39,899 nt of DNA from an uncultured Oscillospiraceae bacterium (lineage in GTDB: Bacteria; Bacillota; Clostridia; Oscillospirales; Oscillospiraceae). The stretch covers positions 1 through 39,899 of the forward strand of contig CATLHC010000022.1 of assembly GCA_949948775.1 (NCBI GenBank), given 5' to 3'. Below the pieces are notes generated by a model, which did no database searches, was not told where the DNA came from, and was given only the letters and a program-made list of their open reading frames with translations. The translations under genes and the position numbers were made by a program. Positions 15,063 through 23,284 of this stretch are shown here, piece after piece; the first letter of the stretch is position 1, and each line of letters opens with the position of its first letter.

Positions 15063-15854
15063 TTACGACCGCAGCAGCCCAAAATGCCGCAGGGCCTTGG
15101 AGATGCCGCCGTTCTCCACCGTATCGGTGATGTAATCGGCCATGGCCTTCACCTGGTCCTCACCGTTGCCCATGGCCACCGCCAGTCCAGCCTCAGCCAG
15201 CATGCTCATATCGTTTTCCCCGTCGCCGAAGGCCATCACCTCGTCCCGGGCAAAGCCGTACCGCTCCATGGTCATCCGCACGCCCACGCCCTTGCCGCCG
15301 TCCCGGGGCAGGATGTCCACCCCCTTGGGATGCCAGCGGGTATGGGTGCAGCCCGGCATCACCTTCAGGAACAAGCTCTCCTCCCCTGTGGTGACAAAGG
15401 GGACAAATTGATACACCTTCCCCTCCAGCAGCCACTCCAAGGGACACACCGGGTACAGCTCAGTGTGGAGAAACTCATAGATCTCCCGCACCCGGTCGTT
15501 GATCTGGGTGAGATAGCTCTCCCCATTGCCCTCCAGCAGAGCGGGGATGCCAGGGTTGTCCAGCAGCACCTGGTACGCTCCCCGCATGTCGTCCAGATCG
15601 ATGGGACGGTCCCGGTAGGGCGTGCCGTTCCCGTCGCAGCAGAACTGGCCGTTGATGGTCACGTAGCCATCAAACTCCGCTCCCCGGAGCATCCCGGTAT
15701 TCTCCAGGTCCTGTAAAGCCCGGCCCGTGCTGAGGAAGAGCTTGACCCCCCGCTCCCGCAGGGCGGGCAGGTCCGCCAGCAACTGGTCGGACAAAAATTT
15801 CTGCCGGAAGGACACCAGCGTCCCGTCTATGTCGAAAAATACCGCTTTGATCAT
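15063..15854 (-). CDS. Cof-type HAD-IIB phosphatase
   Basis: A 263-residue haloacid-dehalogenase-fold hydrolase. Motif I FFDIDGTLV carries the nucleophile Asp8 and Asp10; motif II is FLSTGRAL; the conserved Lys is in LPRDGGKGVGV; motif IV is GDGENDMSMLAEAGLAVAMGN. The large cap between motifs II and III is the IIB (Cof) type, whose members dephosphorylate sugar phosphates, flavin or other small metabolites; the substrate is not predictable. ATG 15854 overlaps the recN stop by ATGA, so it is coupled to recN. An upstream in-frame extension to 16085 lies wholly inside recN and is rejected. Confidence 0.88.
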   Translation of the reverse strand: MIKAVFFDIDGTLVSFRQKFLSDQLLADLPALRERGVKLFLSTGRALQDLENTGMLRGAEFDGYVTINGQFCCDGNGTPYRDRPIDLDDMRGAYQVLLDNPGIPALLEGNGESYLTQINDRVREIYEFLHTELYPVCPLEWLLEGKVYQFVPFVTTGEESLFLKVMPGCTHTRWHPKGVDILPRDGGKGVGVRMTMERYGFARDEVMAFGDGENDMSMLAEAGLAVAMGNGEDQVKAMADYITDTVENGGISKALRHFGLLRS

Positions 15855-17551
15855 TTCTGGTTCTTTGCTCCCGTCTTGTAGTCTTCCGCTGTGGCCAGCA
15901 GCTCCTCCGCCCCCTCCAGCATGACGGCGGTGGCCTGCCCGCCGCTGAGGCGGGCCAGCTCCTCCCGGCGCCGGGAACGCTCCAACCGCTCCACCCGGGT
16001 GAAGGTGCGGCCGTCCGCCTCGCCCTTCTCCACGGAAAAATGTACGTCTCCCATGGCGGCGATCTGGGGCAGGTGGGTGACGCACAGCACCTGCCGCCCC
16101 TTGGACACCTGAAACAGTTTCCGGGCCACCTTCACCGCCGCCCGGCCGGACACGCCGGTGTCCACCTCGTCAAAAATTAGGGTGGATACCTGCTCCGTCT
16201 CCGCCAGCACGTTTTTCAGCGCCAGCATGATCCGGGACAGCTCGCCGCCGGAGGCGATCTTATTGATGGGCTTCAGCGCCTCCCCCACATTGGCGGACAT
16301 GAGGAAGCGCACCGTGTCCATGCCGGTGGCGTCCATGCCGTCCGGCCCTTCCTTGGGCGCAAACTCCACCTGAAACTGGACCTTGGGCATATCCAGCGCC
16401 TTCAGCTCGGACTGGATGCGCCCGGCCAGCTCCTCCGCCGCCTTGTGCCGCCGGTCGGACAGCTTCTGTCCCAGTTTCACCGCCTTTTCCAGCGCCTTGG
16501 CCAGTTCCTTGTCCAGCTTGGCCATCCGGTCCTCGGAAAACTGGATGGCGTCCAGCTCCCGGCGGCACTTGTCCAGATAGGCCAGCATCTCCTGGACGCT
16601 GCCGCCGTACTTTTTCTTCAGGCGGTACAGCTTGTCCAGCCTCTCCTCAATCTCGTCCAGCTCGCCGGGATAGAAGTCCAGCGTCCCCCGCAGGTCCCGG
16701 ACCAGCTCCGCCAGATCGTCCGCGTCACAGCGCAGCTGTTCCGCCTTTTCCGCCAGCTCCTTGAGGTCGCCGCTATACCGCCCCCCCTGGGACAGCCGGT
16801 TTCCCGCCTCCATGATGAGGGAGACGGCCCCCTCGCCGTCCTCCCCGCCGGTGAGGGCCTGCCAGGCCCCGTCCACCGCGTCGGTGAGCCGCTCGGCGTT
16901 GCGCAGCACCTCCCGGCGCTGGGACAGCTCCTCGTCCTCGCCCTCTCGCAGCTCGGCCCGCTCCAGCTCGTCGATTTGATAGGTCAGGGTGTCCATCCGC
17001 CGGGCCTTCTCGCCGTCGTCCATCCGAAGCTGATCCCGCTCCCGGCGCAGGTCCCGGACCTCGGCGTAGGCCAGGGAAAAGGCCTCCAGCTCCTGCTGCG
17101 TCCCACCAAAGCTGTCCAGATAGCCCAGATGGCATTCCTCATTCAGCAGCTGCTGGCCGTCGTGCTGGCCGTGGACGTTCACCAGCTGCTGGCCCAGCTC
17201 CCGCAGCTGAGTGACCAGCACAGGCCGCCCGTTCACCCGGCAGGCGTTTTTGCCGTCGGCCTGGATGGCGCGCTCGATGAGCAGCTCCCCGTTTTCGTCA
17301 GGACCCAAGCCCTGCTCCTCAAACCAGGCCAGTTTCGGCAGGTCCCGGAACAGCGCCGACACCCGGGCGGACTTGGCCCCCGTGCGGATCAAGTCCCGGC
17401 TTGTGCGCTCCCCCATGATGGCCCCAATGGAGTCGATGACAATGGATTTTCCCGCGCCCGTCTCGCCGGTGAGCACGTTGAACCCCTCGTCAAAGGTGAT
17501 GTCCGCCTGGGAGATCACCGCAATATTCTCGATATGCAGTAAGCTGAGCAC
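15851..17551 (-). CDS. recN: DNA repair ATPase RecN
   Basis: SMC-like ATPase acting early at double-strand breaks. The 566 residues contain Walker A GETGAGKS (29-36), a long coiled-coil middle (about 150-370, rich in Glu, Leu and Arg), the ABC signature ASGGELSRIMLALK and Walker B TLIFDEVDTGVSG, in the usual order. The start is GTG (17549-17551) with GAGGGAG upstream; no nearer ATG exists. It follows argR by 6 bases. In B. subtilis the argR homologue ahrC likewise precedes recN, but spoIVB and spo0A come next there; here a HAD gene does. Confidence 0.95.
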   Translation of the reverse strand: MLSLLHIENIAVISQADITFDEGFNVLTGETGAGKSIVIDSIGAIMGERTSRDLIRTGAKSARVSALFRDLPKLAWFEEQGLGPDENGELLIERAIQADGKNACRVNGRPVLVTQLRELGQQLVNVHGQHDGQQLLNEECHLGYLDSFGGTQQELEAFSLAYAEVRDLRRERDQLRMDDGEKARRMDTLTYQIDELERAELREGEDEELSQRREVLRNAERLTDAVDGAWQALTGGEDGEGAVSLIMEAGNRLSQGGRYSGDLKELAEKAEQLRCDADDLAELVRDLRGTLDFYPGELDEIEERLDKLYRLKKKYGGSVQEMLAYLDKCRRELDAIQFSEDRMAKLDKELAKALEKAVKLGQKLSDRRHKAAEELAGRIQSELKALDMPKVQFQVEFAPKEGPDGMDATGMDTVRFLMSANVGEALKPINKIASGGELSRIMLALKNVLAETEQVSTLIFDEVDTGVSGRAAVKVARKLFQVSKGRQVLCVTHLPQIAAMGDVHFSVEKGEADGRTFTRVERLERSRRREELARLSGGQATAVMLEGAEELLATAEDYKTGAKNQK

Positions 17552-17557
17552 GCTCCC

Positions 17558-18025
17558 TCACCCTTCCAGCATGGATTCCAGCTCCCGGACCAGTTCCTCC
17601 GCCACCTGATTGGTGCGCATGATGAGGATGGCGGTGTCGTCTCCCGCCAGGGAGCCCACCAGCCCCTCCAACTCCATACCGTCCAGGGCCGCCCCGGCGG
17701 CGGGGGCCAGGCCGGGCATGGTCTTGACCACCACGATGTTCTGGGCCACGTCGCAGGAGGTGACCCCCTCCTTGAAGATGTTTTGCAGCCGCCCCGCGAT
17801 GGCCTTTCTGGGCGGGCGGGCGGCGGACACCACGTAGCGGTAGCTGCCCCCCTCCCCCGGTTGCTTCACCAGATTCAGCTCCTTGATGTCCCGGGAAATG
17901 GTGGCCTGAGTGGCCCGGATGCCGCACCGGCGCAGCTGGTCCAGCATCTGCTCCTGGGTCTCAATATCCTGTTCCCCGATGATACGCAGGATCTCTGACT
18001 GTCGTTTGGTTTTCAAACCCCTCAC
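17558..18025 (-). CDS. argR: Arginine repressor ArgR/AhrC
   Basis: Hexameric, arginine-dependent transcription regulator of arginine synthesis and breakdown; 155 residues. The N-terminal winged helix (residues about 5-70) ends in IRATQATISRDIKELNLVK, with the DNA-contacting Ser-Arg. The C-terminal oligomerisation and arginine-binding domain carries the GDDTAILIM motif. Start taken as GTG 18025, which overlaps the nadK stop by GTGA; a TTG three codons in is an alternative. No arginine genes are in the window, so the position reflects the conserved argR-recN linkage rather than local targets. Confidence 0.93.
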   Translation of the reverse strand: MRGLKTKRQSEILRIIGEQDIETQEQMLDQLRRCGIRATQATISRDIKELNLVKQPGEGGSYRYVVSAARPPRKAIAGRLQNIFKEGVTSCDVAQNIVVVKTMPGLAPAAGAALDGMELEGLVGSLAGDDTAILIMRTNQVAEELVRELESMLEG

Positions 18026-18888
18026 GCCTTTCCCAGTTTTTGATTGATCCGCTCATAAAAGCTCCGCCCGGTGAGCTTCACCAGCTGGGTGGTCTGGCGG
18101 GACCGGCGGCACTCCACCCAGTCCCCAGGCCCCACCCGGAAGGCGCGGCCCCCATCTACCGACAGATAGGCGGTTTTTTTGCTCCCCGGCGTCAGCCGCA
18201 CGCCCACCGAACGGTTCGACCCCAGCACAAAGGGCTTTGCGTGGAGGGAGTGGGCGCAGATGGGGGCGATGATGATGTTTTCCGCAGTGGGTTCCACGAT
18301 GGGCCCTCCCGCCGCCATGGAGTAGGCGGTGGAGCCGGTGGGGGTGGCCACCACCAGCCCGTCCCCAGAGAAGGAGGAAATAGTCACCCGGTCTCCCGTC
18401 ACCTCCAGGTCCAGCACACGGGCCACGGCCCCCTTGGTCAGCACCGCGTCGTTGAGGGCCTGCTGGTCAAACACCCGCCGCCCCTCCCGCCGGACGCAGA
18501 CGTCCAGCATCATCCGCCGCTCGATGCCGAATTTTCCCCCGGCCAACCGGGTCAGCAGGGACAGCTCGTTGTGTTCCAGCTCCGCCATGAAGCCAATGCT
18601 GCCCAGGTTCACCCCCAGGATGGGGATGCCGCGGGCGTTGGCCTCGTGGGAGGCGTGGAGGATGGTGCCGTCCCCGCCGAAGCACACCAGCACGTTGGCG
18701 TCCTCCAGTTCCTCCTCCATCTGGCCCAGGGCCGCCCCGGCGGGCAGGTCCAGCCTGCTGCCCTGGTCCACCTCGAAGGGCAGGCAGATGGCGGTCTGCG
18801 CTCCGGCGTTTTCCAAGATGCGCTGGGCGGCCAAGGCCGCCCGCAGCCCTCGGTCCCGGTACGGGTTGGGGCTGAGTACGATTTTCAT
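18022..18888 (-). CDS. nadK: NAD kinase
   Basis: ATP- or polyphosphate-dependent phosphorylation of NAD to NADP; 288 residues. Seen: the GGDGT motif (71-75), NLGSIGFMAE, and the second conserved stretch TPTGSTAYSMAAGGPIV. Start ATG 18888, with AAGGGGTGA upstream, 7 bases after the tlyA stop. nadK stands between tlyA and argR, a place it does not hold in B. subtilis but which is plausible in Clostridia. Confidence 0.95.
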   Translation of the reverse strand: MKIVLSPNPYRDRGLRAALAAQRILENAGAQTAICLPFEVDQGSRLDLPAGAALGQMEEELEDANVLVCFGGDGTILHASHEANARGIPILGVNLGSIGFMAELEHNELSLLTRLAGGKFGIERRMMLDVCVRREGRRVFDQQALNDAVLTKGAVARVLDLEVTGDRVTISSFSGDGLVVATPTGSTAYSMAAGGPIVEPTAENIIIAPICAHSLHAKPFVLGSNRSVGVRLTPGSKKTAYLSVDGGRAFRVGPGDWVECRRSRQTTQLVKLTGRSFYERINQKLGKA

Positions 18889-18895
18889 GCTTTGC

Positions 18896-19693
18896 TCACC
18901 CCTTCAGCACCTCGTGGGAGCGTTCCACCAGCTCTTTTAAGTCAAACTCGACAATCTCCCCGGCTCCCGCGCGCAGGAACCCCAAATACTCAATGTTCCC
19001 CTCCGGCCCGCAGATGGGAGAAAAGTCCAGCCCCGCCACGGCAAAATCCGCTTGGGCGGCGTGGAGCAAAAAGTGCTCCAGCACCTCCAGATGGACCGCC
19101 GGGTCCCGGACCACGCCCTTTTTGCCCACCTTGTCCCGCCCCGCCTCGAACTGGGGCTTCACCAGGGCGGCGACCTGGCCGTCCGGGGCCATCAACGGCC
19201 GCAGGGCAGGCAGGATCAGCCCCAAAGAGATGAAGGATACGTCGATGGAGGCGAAGTCCAGCGGCTCGGGGATCTGCTGCGTGGTCAGATACCGGGCGTT
19301 GGTGCGCTCCAGGCACACCACCCGGGGGTCGTTTCGGATGGACCAGGCCAGCTGGCCATAGCCCACATCCACGGCGTACACCTTTTTCGCGCCGTTTTGC
19401 AGCATGCAGTCGGTGAACCCGCCGGTGGAGGCTCCGATGTCGGCGGCTGTTTTACCCGCCAATGTGATGGGGAAGCACTGCATGGCCTTCTCCAGCTTCA
19501 GCCCGCCCCGGCTGACATAGCGGAGCTGACCCCGCACCTCCAGCGGCGCGCCCTCGTCCAGCGTCATCCCGGCCTTGTCGCAGCGGCGCTCGCCGGAATA
19601 CACCTGCCCCGCCATGATGACGGCCTGGGCCTTTTGGCGGCTCTCCGCCAGCCCCCGCTCCACCAGCAGCAGGTCCACACGCTTTTTAGCCAC
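18896..19693 (-). CDS. tlyA: TlyA-family rRNA 2'-O-methyltransferase (YqxC)
   Basis: A 265-residue protein with an N-terminal S4 RNA-binding domain (RVDLLLVERGLAESRQKAQA, residues 5-24, to about 60) and a C-terminal FtsJ-like methyltransferase domain with AdoMet motif DIGASTGGFTDC, then DVSFISLG and KPQFEAGR. The mycobacterial TlyA methylates 16S and 23S rRNA cytidines; bacilli and clostridia carry this shorter homologue, long called haemolysin-like. GTG 19693 starts within the last codons of dxs (8-base overlap) with GGAGGTG upstream, so it is translationally coupled to dxs. Confidence 0.92.
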   Translation of the reverse strand: MAKKRVDLLLVERGLAESRQKAQAVIMAGQVYSGERRCDKAGMTLDEGAPLEVRGQLRYVSRGGLKLEKAMQCFPITLAGKTAADIGASTGGFTDCMLQNGAKKVYAVDVGYGQLAWSIRNDPRVVCLERTNARYLTTQQIPEPLDFASIDVSFISLGLILPALRPLMAPDGQVAALVKPQFEAGRDKVGKKGVVRDPAVHLEVLEHFLLHAAQADFAVAGLDFSPICGPEGNIEYLGFLRAGAGEIVEFDLKELVERSHEVLKG

Positions 19694-21521
19694 GGTCCAT
19701 CACCTCCAGCGCCCGGTGGGCAATGGACGCGCCGTCGATGCCGCACAGCGCGCGCAGCTCCGCCACGGTGCCGTGCTGGACAAACCGGTCCCCCAGGTTC
19801 ACTAGGGCCAGCTTCACGCCGCTCACGCCTCGCAGGGCAAGCTCGGCGGCGATGCGCCGCCCCACGCAGCCCGCGTCCACGCACTCCTCTGCCACCACCA
19901 GCCGCCCAGTCCTTTGGGCGCAGGCGGCCACGGTGTCCACGTCCAGGGGGGCGACGCTGTTCAGCTTCACCACCTGGGCGGATTTTCCCTTTTCCTCCAG
20001 CAGCCTCGCCGCCGCAAGGGCCTCGTTTATCATCGTACCATATGCCGCGATGGTCACGTCCGTGCCGGGCCGGATCACGCTGGCTCCCTCAATCCCACAC
20101 AGGGCCTGGAACTCCCCCTCGCCCCCCTTGGGGTAGCGCACCGCCACCGGGCCGCGCACCTTCTCCACCGCATAGCGGAGCATGGCCCGCAGCTCCTCAA
20201 AGCTGGCGGGGCAGTAGATCTTCATGCCGGGCACCGAGCTGAGATAAGCCACGTCAAACACGCCGTGATGGGTCTCTCCGTCCTCGCCGGACAGACCCGC
20301 CCGGTCCACGCCGAAAACCACGTGCAGCCCTTGGATGGCTACGTCGTGTATGAGCATATCGTAGGCCCTTTGCAGGAAGGTGGAGTAGATGGCCGCCACC
20401 GGCACCACCCGCTGCTTTGCCATACCCGCCGCCATAGCCACGGCATGGCCCTCGGCGATGCCCACGTCGAAAAAGCGGTCGGGGTACTCCCTGGCAAAGT
20501 CCACCAGCCCCGTGCCGTCACGCATGGCGGCGGTGATGGCGGCGATGTCCTCCCGCTCCCTGGCCAGCTGCCGGAGGGTGTCGCCAAACACGGAGGAAAA
20601 GCTCTCCCCGCCTGCGCTCAGCGGCTTGCCGTCTTCTTTGTTAAAGGGACCTACGCCGTGGAAACGGTCCGGCTCCTTTTCGGCTGGGGCATAGCCCTTC
20701 CCCTTGATCGTTTTGATGTGGAGCAGAACGGGACAGTTCAGCTCCTTGGCGTACCGCAGCAGCCGGGTCAGGTAGTTCACATCGTGGCCGTCCACCGGGC
20801 CAAGATATGTAAAGCCCATATCCTCAAACATGCTGCAGTGGAGCACCGCGTCCTTCACCGCCTGCTTGGCCCGGTGGGTAAAACGGTACAGCCCCCGCCC
20901 TGCCGCGGTACACCCGGTGACCTTGCGGTACACTTTCTTGAATTGCAGATACTGGGGCTTCAGCCGCTGCTGGGCCAGGTGGCGGGCCACGCCGCCCACG
21001 TTCTTGGTGATGGACATCCCGTTGTCGTTGAGGATGACCACCAGCTGCTCCCCGCTCTGCCCCGCGTCGGACAGCCCCTCATAGGCCAGCCCGCCCGTCA
21101 TGGCCCCGTCGCCCAGCATGGCCAGCACGCTGTAGTTCTCCCCGCTCAGCGTCCGAGCCCGGGCCATGCCCAGGGCCACCGACACCGCGTTGGAGGCGTG
21201 CCCGGCGATGAAGGCGTCCGCCCGGTGCTCACGGGGCTTAGGGAAGCCGGACAGGCCGCCCAGCTTGCGCAGGGTGTCCATCTGCCCGCCCCGCTGGGTG
21301 AGGATTTTATGGGCATAGCACTGGTGGCCCACGTCGAACACCAGCCGGTCGGTCTCCAGGTCGAACACACGGTGGACGGCCACCGTGGCCTCCACCACAC
21401 CCAGGCTGGAGGCCAGATGCCCCCCGGTGCGCGACACGCTGTCAATGATCTGCTCCCGCAGCCGGTCGCACAGCAGCTTCGCCTGGAGGTCGGTGAGGGT
21501 ATTCAGCTGCTCCGGTCCCAT
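19686..21521 (-). CDS. dxs: 1-deoxy-D-xylulose-5-phosphate synthase
   Basis: ThDP enzyme condensing pyruvate with glyceraldehyde 3-phosphate, first step of the methylerythritol phosphate route to isoprenoids. The 611 residues show GHQCYAHKILTQR, the ThDP/Mg motif GDGAMTGGLAYEGLSDAG with NDNGMSI, GPVDGHDVNYL, and the transketolase pyrimidine-binding DRAGLSGEDGETHHG. Start ATG 21521 (MGPEQLNTL) has GGAAGGAAG upstream; a GTG 12 codons earlier has a ribosome binding site too close and is rejected. With ispA and xseAB it reproduces the conserved Firmicutes order. Confidence 0.95.
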   Translation of the reverse strand: MGPEQLNTLTDLQAKLLCDRLREQIIDSVSRTGGHLASSLGVVEATVAVHRVFDLETDRLVFDVGHQCYAHKILTQRGGQMDTLRKLGGLSGFPKPREHRADAFIAGHASNAVSVALGMARARTLSGENYSVLAMLGDGAMTGGLAYEGLSDAGQSGEQLVVILNDNGMSITKNVGGVARHLAQQRLKPQYLQFKKVYRKVTGCTAAGRGLYRFTHRAKQAVKDAVLHCSMFEDMGFTYLGPVDGHDVNYLTRLLRYAKELNCPVLLHIKTIKGKGYAPAEKEPDRFHGVGPFNKEDGKPLSAGGESFSSVFGDTLRQLAREREDIAAITAAMRDGTGLVDFAREYPDRFFDVGIAEGHAVAMAAGMAKQRVVPVAAIYSTFLQRAYDMLIHDVAIQGLHVVFGVDRAGLSGEDGETHHGVFDVAYLSSVPGMKIYCPASFEELRAMLRYAVEKVRGPVAVRYPKGGEGEFQALCGIEGASVIRPGTDVTIAAYGTMINEALAAARLLEEKGKSAQVVKLNSVAPLDVDTVAACAQRTGRLVVAEECVDAGCVGRRIAAELALRGVSGVKLALVNLGDRFVQHGTVAELRALCGIDGASIAHRALEVMDRG

Positions 21522-21676
21522 AGGCCGCACTTCCTTCCTCGTCGACGCAAAGCCCACTCCATTCGGAACAGCCTAACGGCTATCCCTCATTTCGTTCCCT
21601 TGCGTCTCCTCTCCAAAATCGGACCCGCTTCGCTGGGCTCCGATTTGGGGGCGGCTGACGCCGCCTCTTTTTCCTC
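21522..21676 (-). other. Structured intergenic stretch upstream of dxs
   Basis: No gene is seen in these 155 bases. AAATCGGA (21616-21623) pairs with TCCGATTT (21639-21646) with inner CCC/GGG, and GGCGGC (21650-21655) pairs with GCCGCC (21660-21665), the latter followed on the + strand by CTCTTTTT. They may end the upstream transcript or lie in the dxs leader. The rest, including bases near 21555-21600, looks like intergenic repeat material but only one copy is in the window. Confidence 0.45.
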
Positions 21677-22120
21677 TTAAAATCCAAAGGCGAGAAAGCC
21701 GCCCACCAGCCCCACGACCACGCCCAGAACCGCTCCCACCGCCACCTGGAGCGGCGTGTGGCCCACCAGCTCCTTCAGCTCCTCCTCGAACTCCTCCGGC
21801 CTCATGTCGGCCCAGTTGCGCATGATATAGTTGAGCACCTTGGCCTGCTCCCCCGTCTCCCGGCGGACGTGGGCCGCGTCGTACATGACGATGAAAGCCA
21901 GCACCGCCGCCACGGCAAACACCGGCGAGTCCAATCCAGCGCAGATCGCGGTGGATACGGCGGTGGCGCACACCAGCGCCGAGTGGGAGCTTGGCATGCC
22001 GCCTCCGGTGGTGAGGTAGGTGATGTCGAACTTGCGGTAGACCGCAATGGAGATCAACAGCTTCAGCACCTGGGCGATAGCCCAGGCGCCCACCGCGATC
22101 AGAAGGACCGGATTCACCAT
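21677..22120 (-). CDS. Divergent PAP2-family membrane protein (DUF212, YuiD-like)
   Basis: A 147-residue membrane protein: hydrophobic segments at about 5-25 (LLIAVGAWAIAQVLKLLISI), 55-80 and 120-145, and the motif GGGMPSSHSALVCATA typical of the DUF212 group, distantly related to PAP2 phosphatases. Activity is not established. ATG 22120 has GGAGGAGA upstream; longer in-frame extension enters ispA and is rejected. It lies between ispA and dxs, whose lipid-phosphate products make a prenyl phosphate connection tempting but unproved. The 55 bases between it and ispA hold a GGCGGG/CCCGCC pair but no clear terminator. Confidence 0.85.
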   Translation of the reverse strand: MVNPVLLIAVGAWAIAQVLKLLISIAVYRKFDITYLTTGGGMPSSHSALVCATAVSTAICAGLDSPVFAVAAVLAFIVMYDAAHVRRETGEQAKVLNYIMRNWADMRPEEFEEELKELVGHTPLQVAVGAVLGVVVGLVGGFLAFGF

Positions 22121-22175
22121 CTCATATCTCTCCTCCGTTTTGGGCGGGTCCGGGCCGTCTTTACGCCGTCCCGCC

Positions 22176-23060
22176 TCAGTTTTTTCGCACCGCCAGAGAA
22201 TCGGCCAGGGCACAGAGAAACTCCCCGCGCTCAAAGGCCCCGGCCACACTCTGCTTGGCCAGCTCGGTGTGCTCCGCCACCAGCTTCCGGCACCTGTCCA
22301 GGCCATACAGCACGGCAAAGGTGGTCTTGCCGTTGTCCGCGTCGGAGCCGATGGGCTTGCCCAGCTCCTCGGCGGTGGACTCCACGTCCAGCATATCGTC
22401 CCGAATCTGGAAGGCCAGCCCCAACTCCTGTGCGTACCGCTCCGCCGCCGCCCACTGGTCCGGGGACGGCTCCACCGGAGAGGCCGTCAGACCCAGCAGG
22501 CAGGCCGCTTCCAACAGGGCCGACGTTTTCCACAGGTGGATCCGGGTCAGCCGGTCCACCCCCAGCGGTTTTCCCTCTTCCACAATATCCAGATACTGCC
22601 CTGCGCACATGCCGCTCTTTCCCGCCGCCTTCGCCAGCACCGCGCAGGCTTTCCCGTTCGCTGCCAGGGTGGTCCGCTCCGACGCGGCCAGCCGCTCAAA
22701 GGCCGCCGTTTGCAGCGCGTCCCCCGCCAGCAGGGCCAGCCACTCGCCGTATTTCACATGGCAGGTGGGCTTGCCCCGGCGCAGCTCGTCGTCGTCCATA
22801 CAGGGCAGGTCGTCGTGGATCAGGGAATAGGTATGGAGCATCTCAATGCCGCAGGCATAGTCCAGGGCGGGCTCCATCCGGCCGCACAGCGCCTCGCAGA
22901 ATTTCAGCGCCAGCACGGGCCGCACCCGCTTGCCCCCCGCCAGCAGGCTGTAGCGCATGGCGTCCAGCAGCTCGCCCTGGGGGCCGTCCTCCCGAAAGCA
23001 GCCCTCCAGCTCCCGCTCCACAAGGGTCAGCGCCCCTTGATATTCCCGCTCAAAGTCCAT
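22176..23060 (-). CDS. ispA: Short-chain polyprenyl diphosphate synthase (farnesyl/geranyl type)
   Basis: Head-to-tail prenyl transferase making farnesyl diphosphate; 294 residues, all alpha. First Asp-rich motif DDLPCMDDD (83-91) and second RDDMLD (about 225) are intact; GGKRVRP near residue 42 binds isopentenyl diphosphate. The insertion of two residues in the first motif is the form usual in bacterial FPP synthases. The stop of xseB and the start overlap as TGATG; ATG 23060 is preferred to GTG 23063 on ribosome-binding-site spacing (GAGG, 7 bases). Confidence 0.92.
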   Translation of the reverse strand: MDFEREYQGALTLVERELEGCFREDGPQGELLDAMRYSLLAGGKRVRPVLALKFCEALCGRMEPALDYACGIEMLHTYSLIHDDLPCMDDDELRRGKPTCHVKYGEWLALLAGDALQTAAFERLAASERTTLAANGKACAVLAKAAGKSGMCAGQYLDIVEEGKPLGVDRLTRIHLWKTSALLEAACLLGLTASPVEPSPDQWAAAERYAQELGLAFQIRDDMLDVESTAEELGKPIGSDADNGKTTFAVLYGLDRCRKLVAEHTELAKQSVAGAFERGEFLCALADSLAVRKN

Positions 23061-23284
23061 CACGATTCCTCTCCCTCAAAGGGGACCTCCTCGTCATTGG
23101 CCAGCAGAAGGTTCACCTTCTGCTCCGCCTGGTCCAGCAGCTGCTCGCACTGGCCCGCCAGCTTGGCCCCCTCCTCGAACAGCTTCAAGGACTGGTCCAG
23201 GCCGCACTCACCCTTCTCCAGCTGGGCCACGATGGCCTCCAGCCGCTCCATCGAATCCTCAAAGGACTGCTTTTTCACTGCCAT
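23060..23284 (-). CDS. xseB: Exodeoxyribonuclease VII small subunit
   Basis: A 74-residue helical subunit of the single-strand-specific nuclease. SFEDSMERLEAIVAQLEKGE at residues 7-26 is the family signature, followed by LDQSLKLFEEGAKLAGQCEQ; the tail is acidic. ATG 23284 has AAGGAGG upstream and lies 10 bases inside xseA, giving coupled expression. Confidence 0.95.
   Translation of the reverse strand: MAVKKQSFEDSMERLEAIVAQLEKGECGLDQSLKLFEEGAKLAGQCEQLLDQAEQKVNLLLANDEEVPFEGEES

Noticed and set aside
19914..21680. 588-residue open frame opposite dxs
   Set aside because: Same mirror-frame composition; dxs is fully supported.
22121..22175. Terminator between ispA and the DUF212 gene
   Set aside because: GGCGGG and CCCGCC can pair but no U tract follows on the coding strand; the T run is on the other side.
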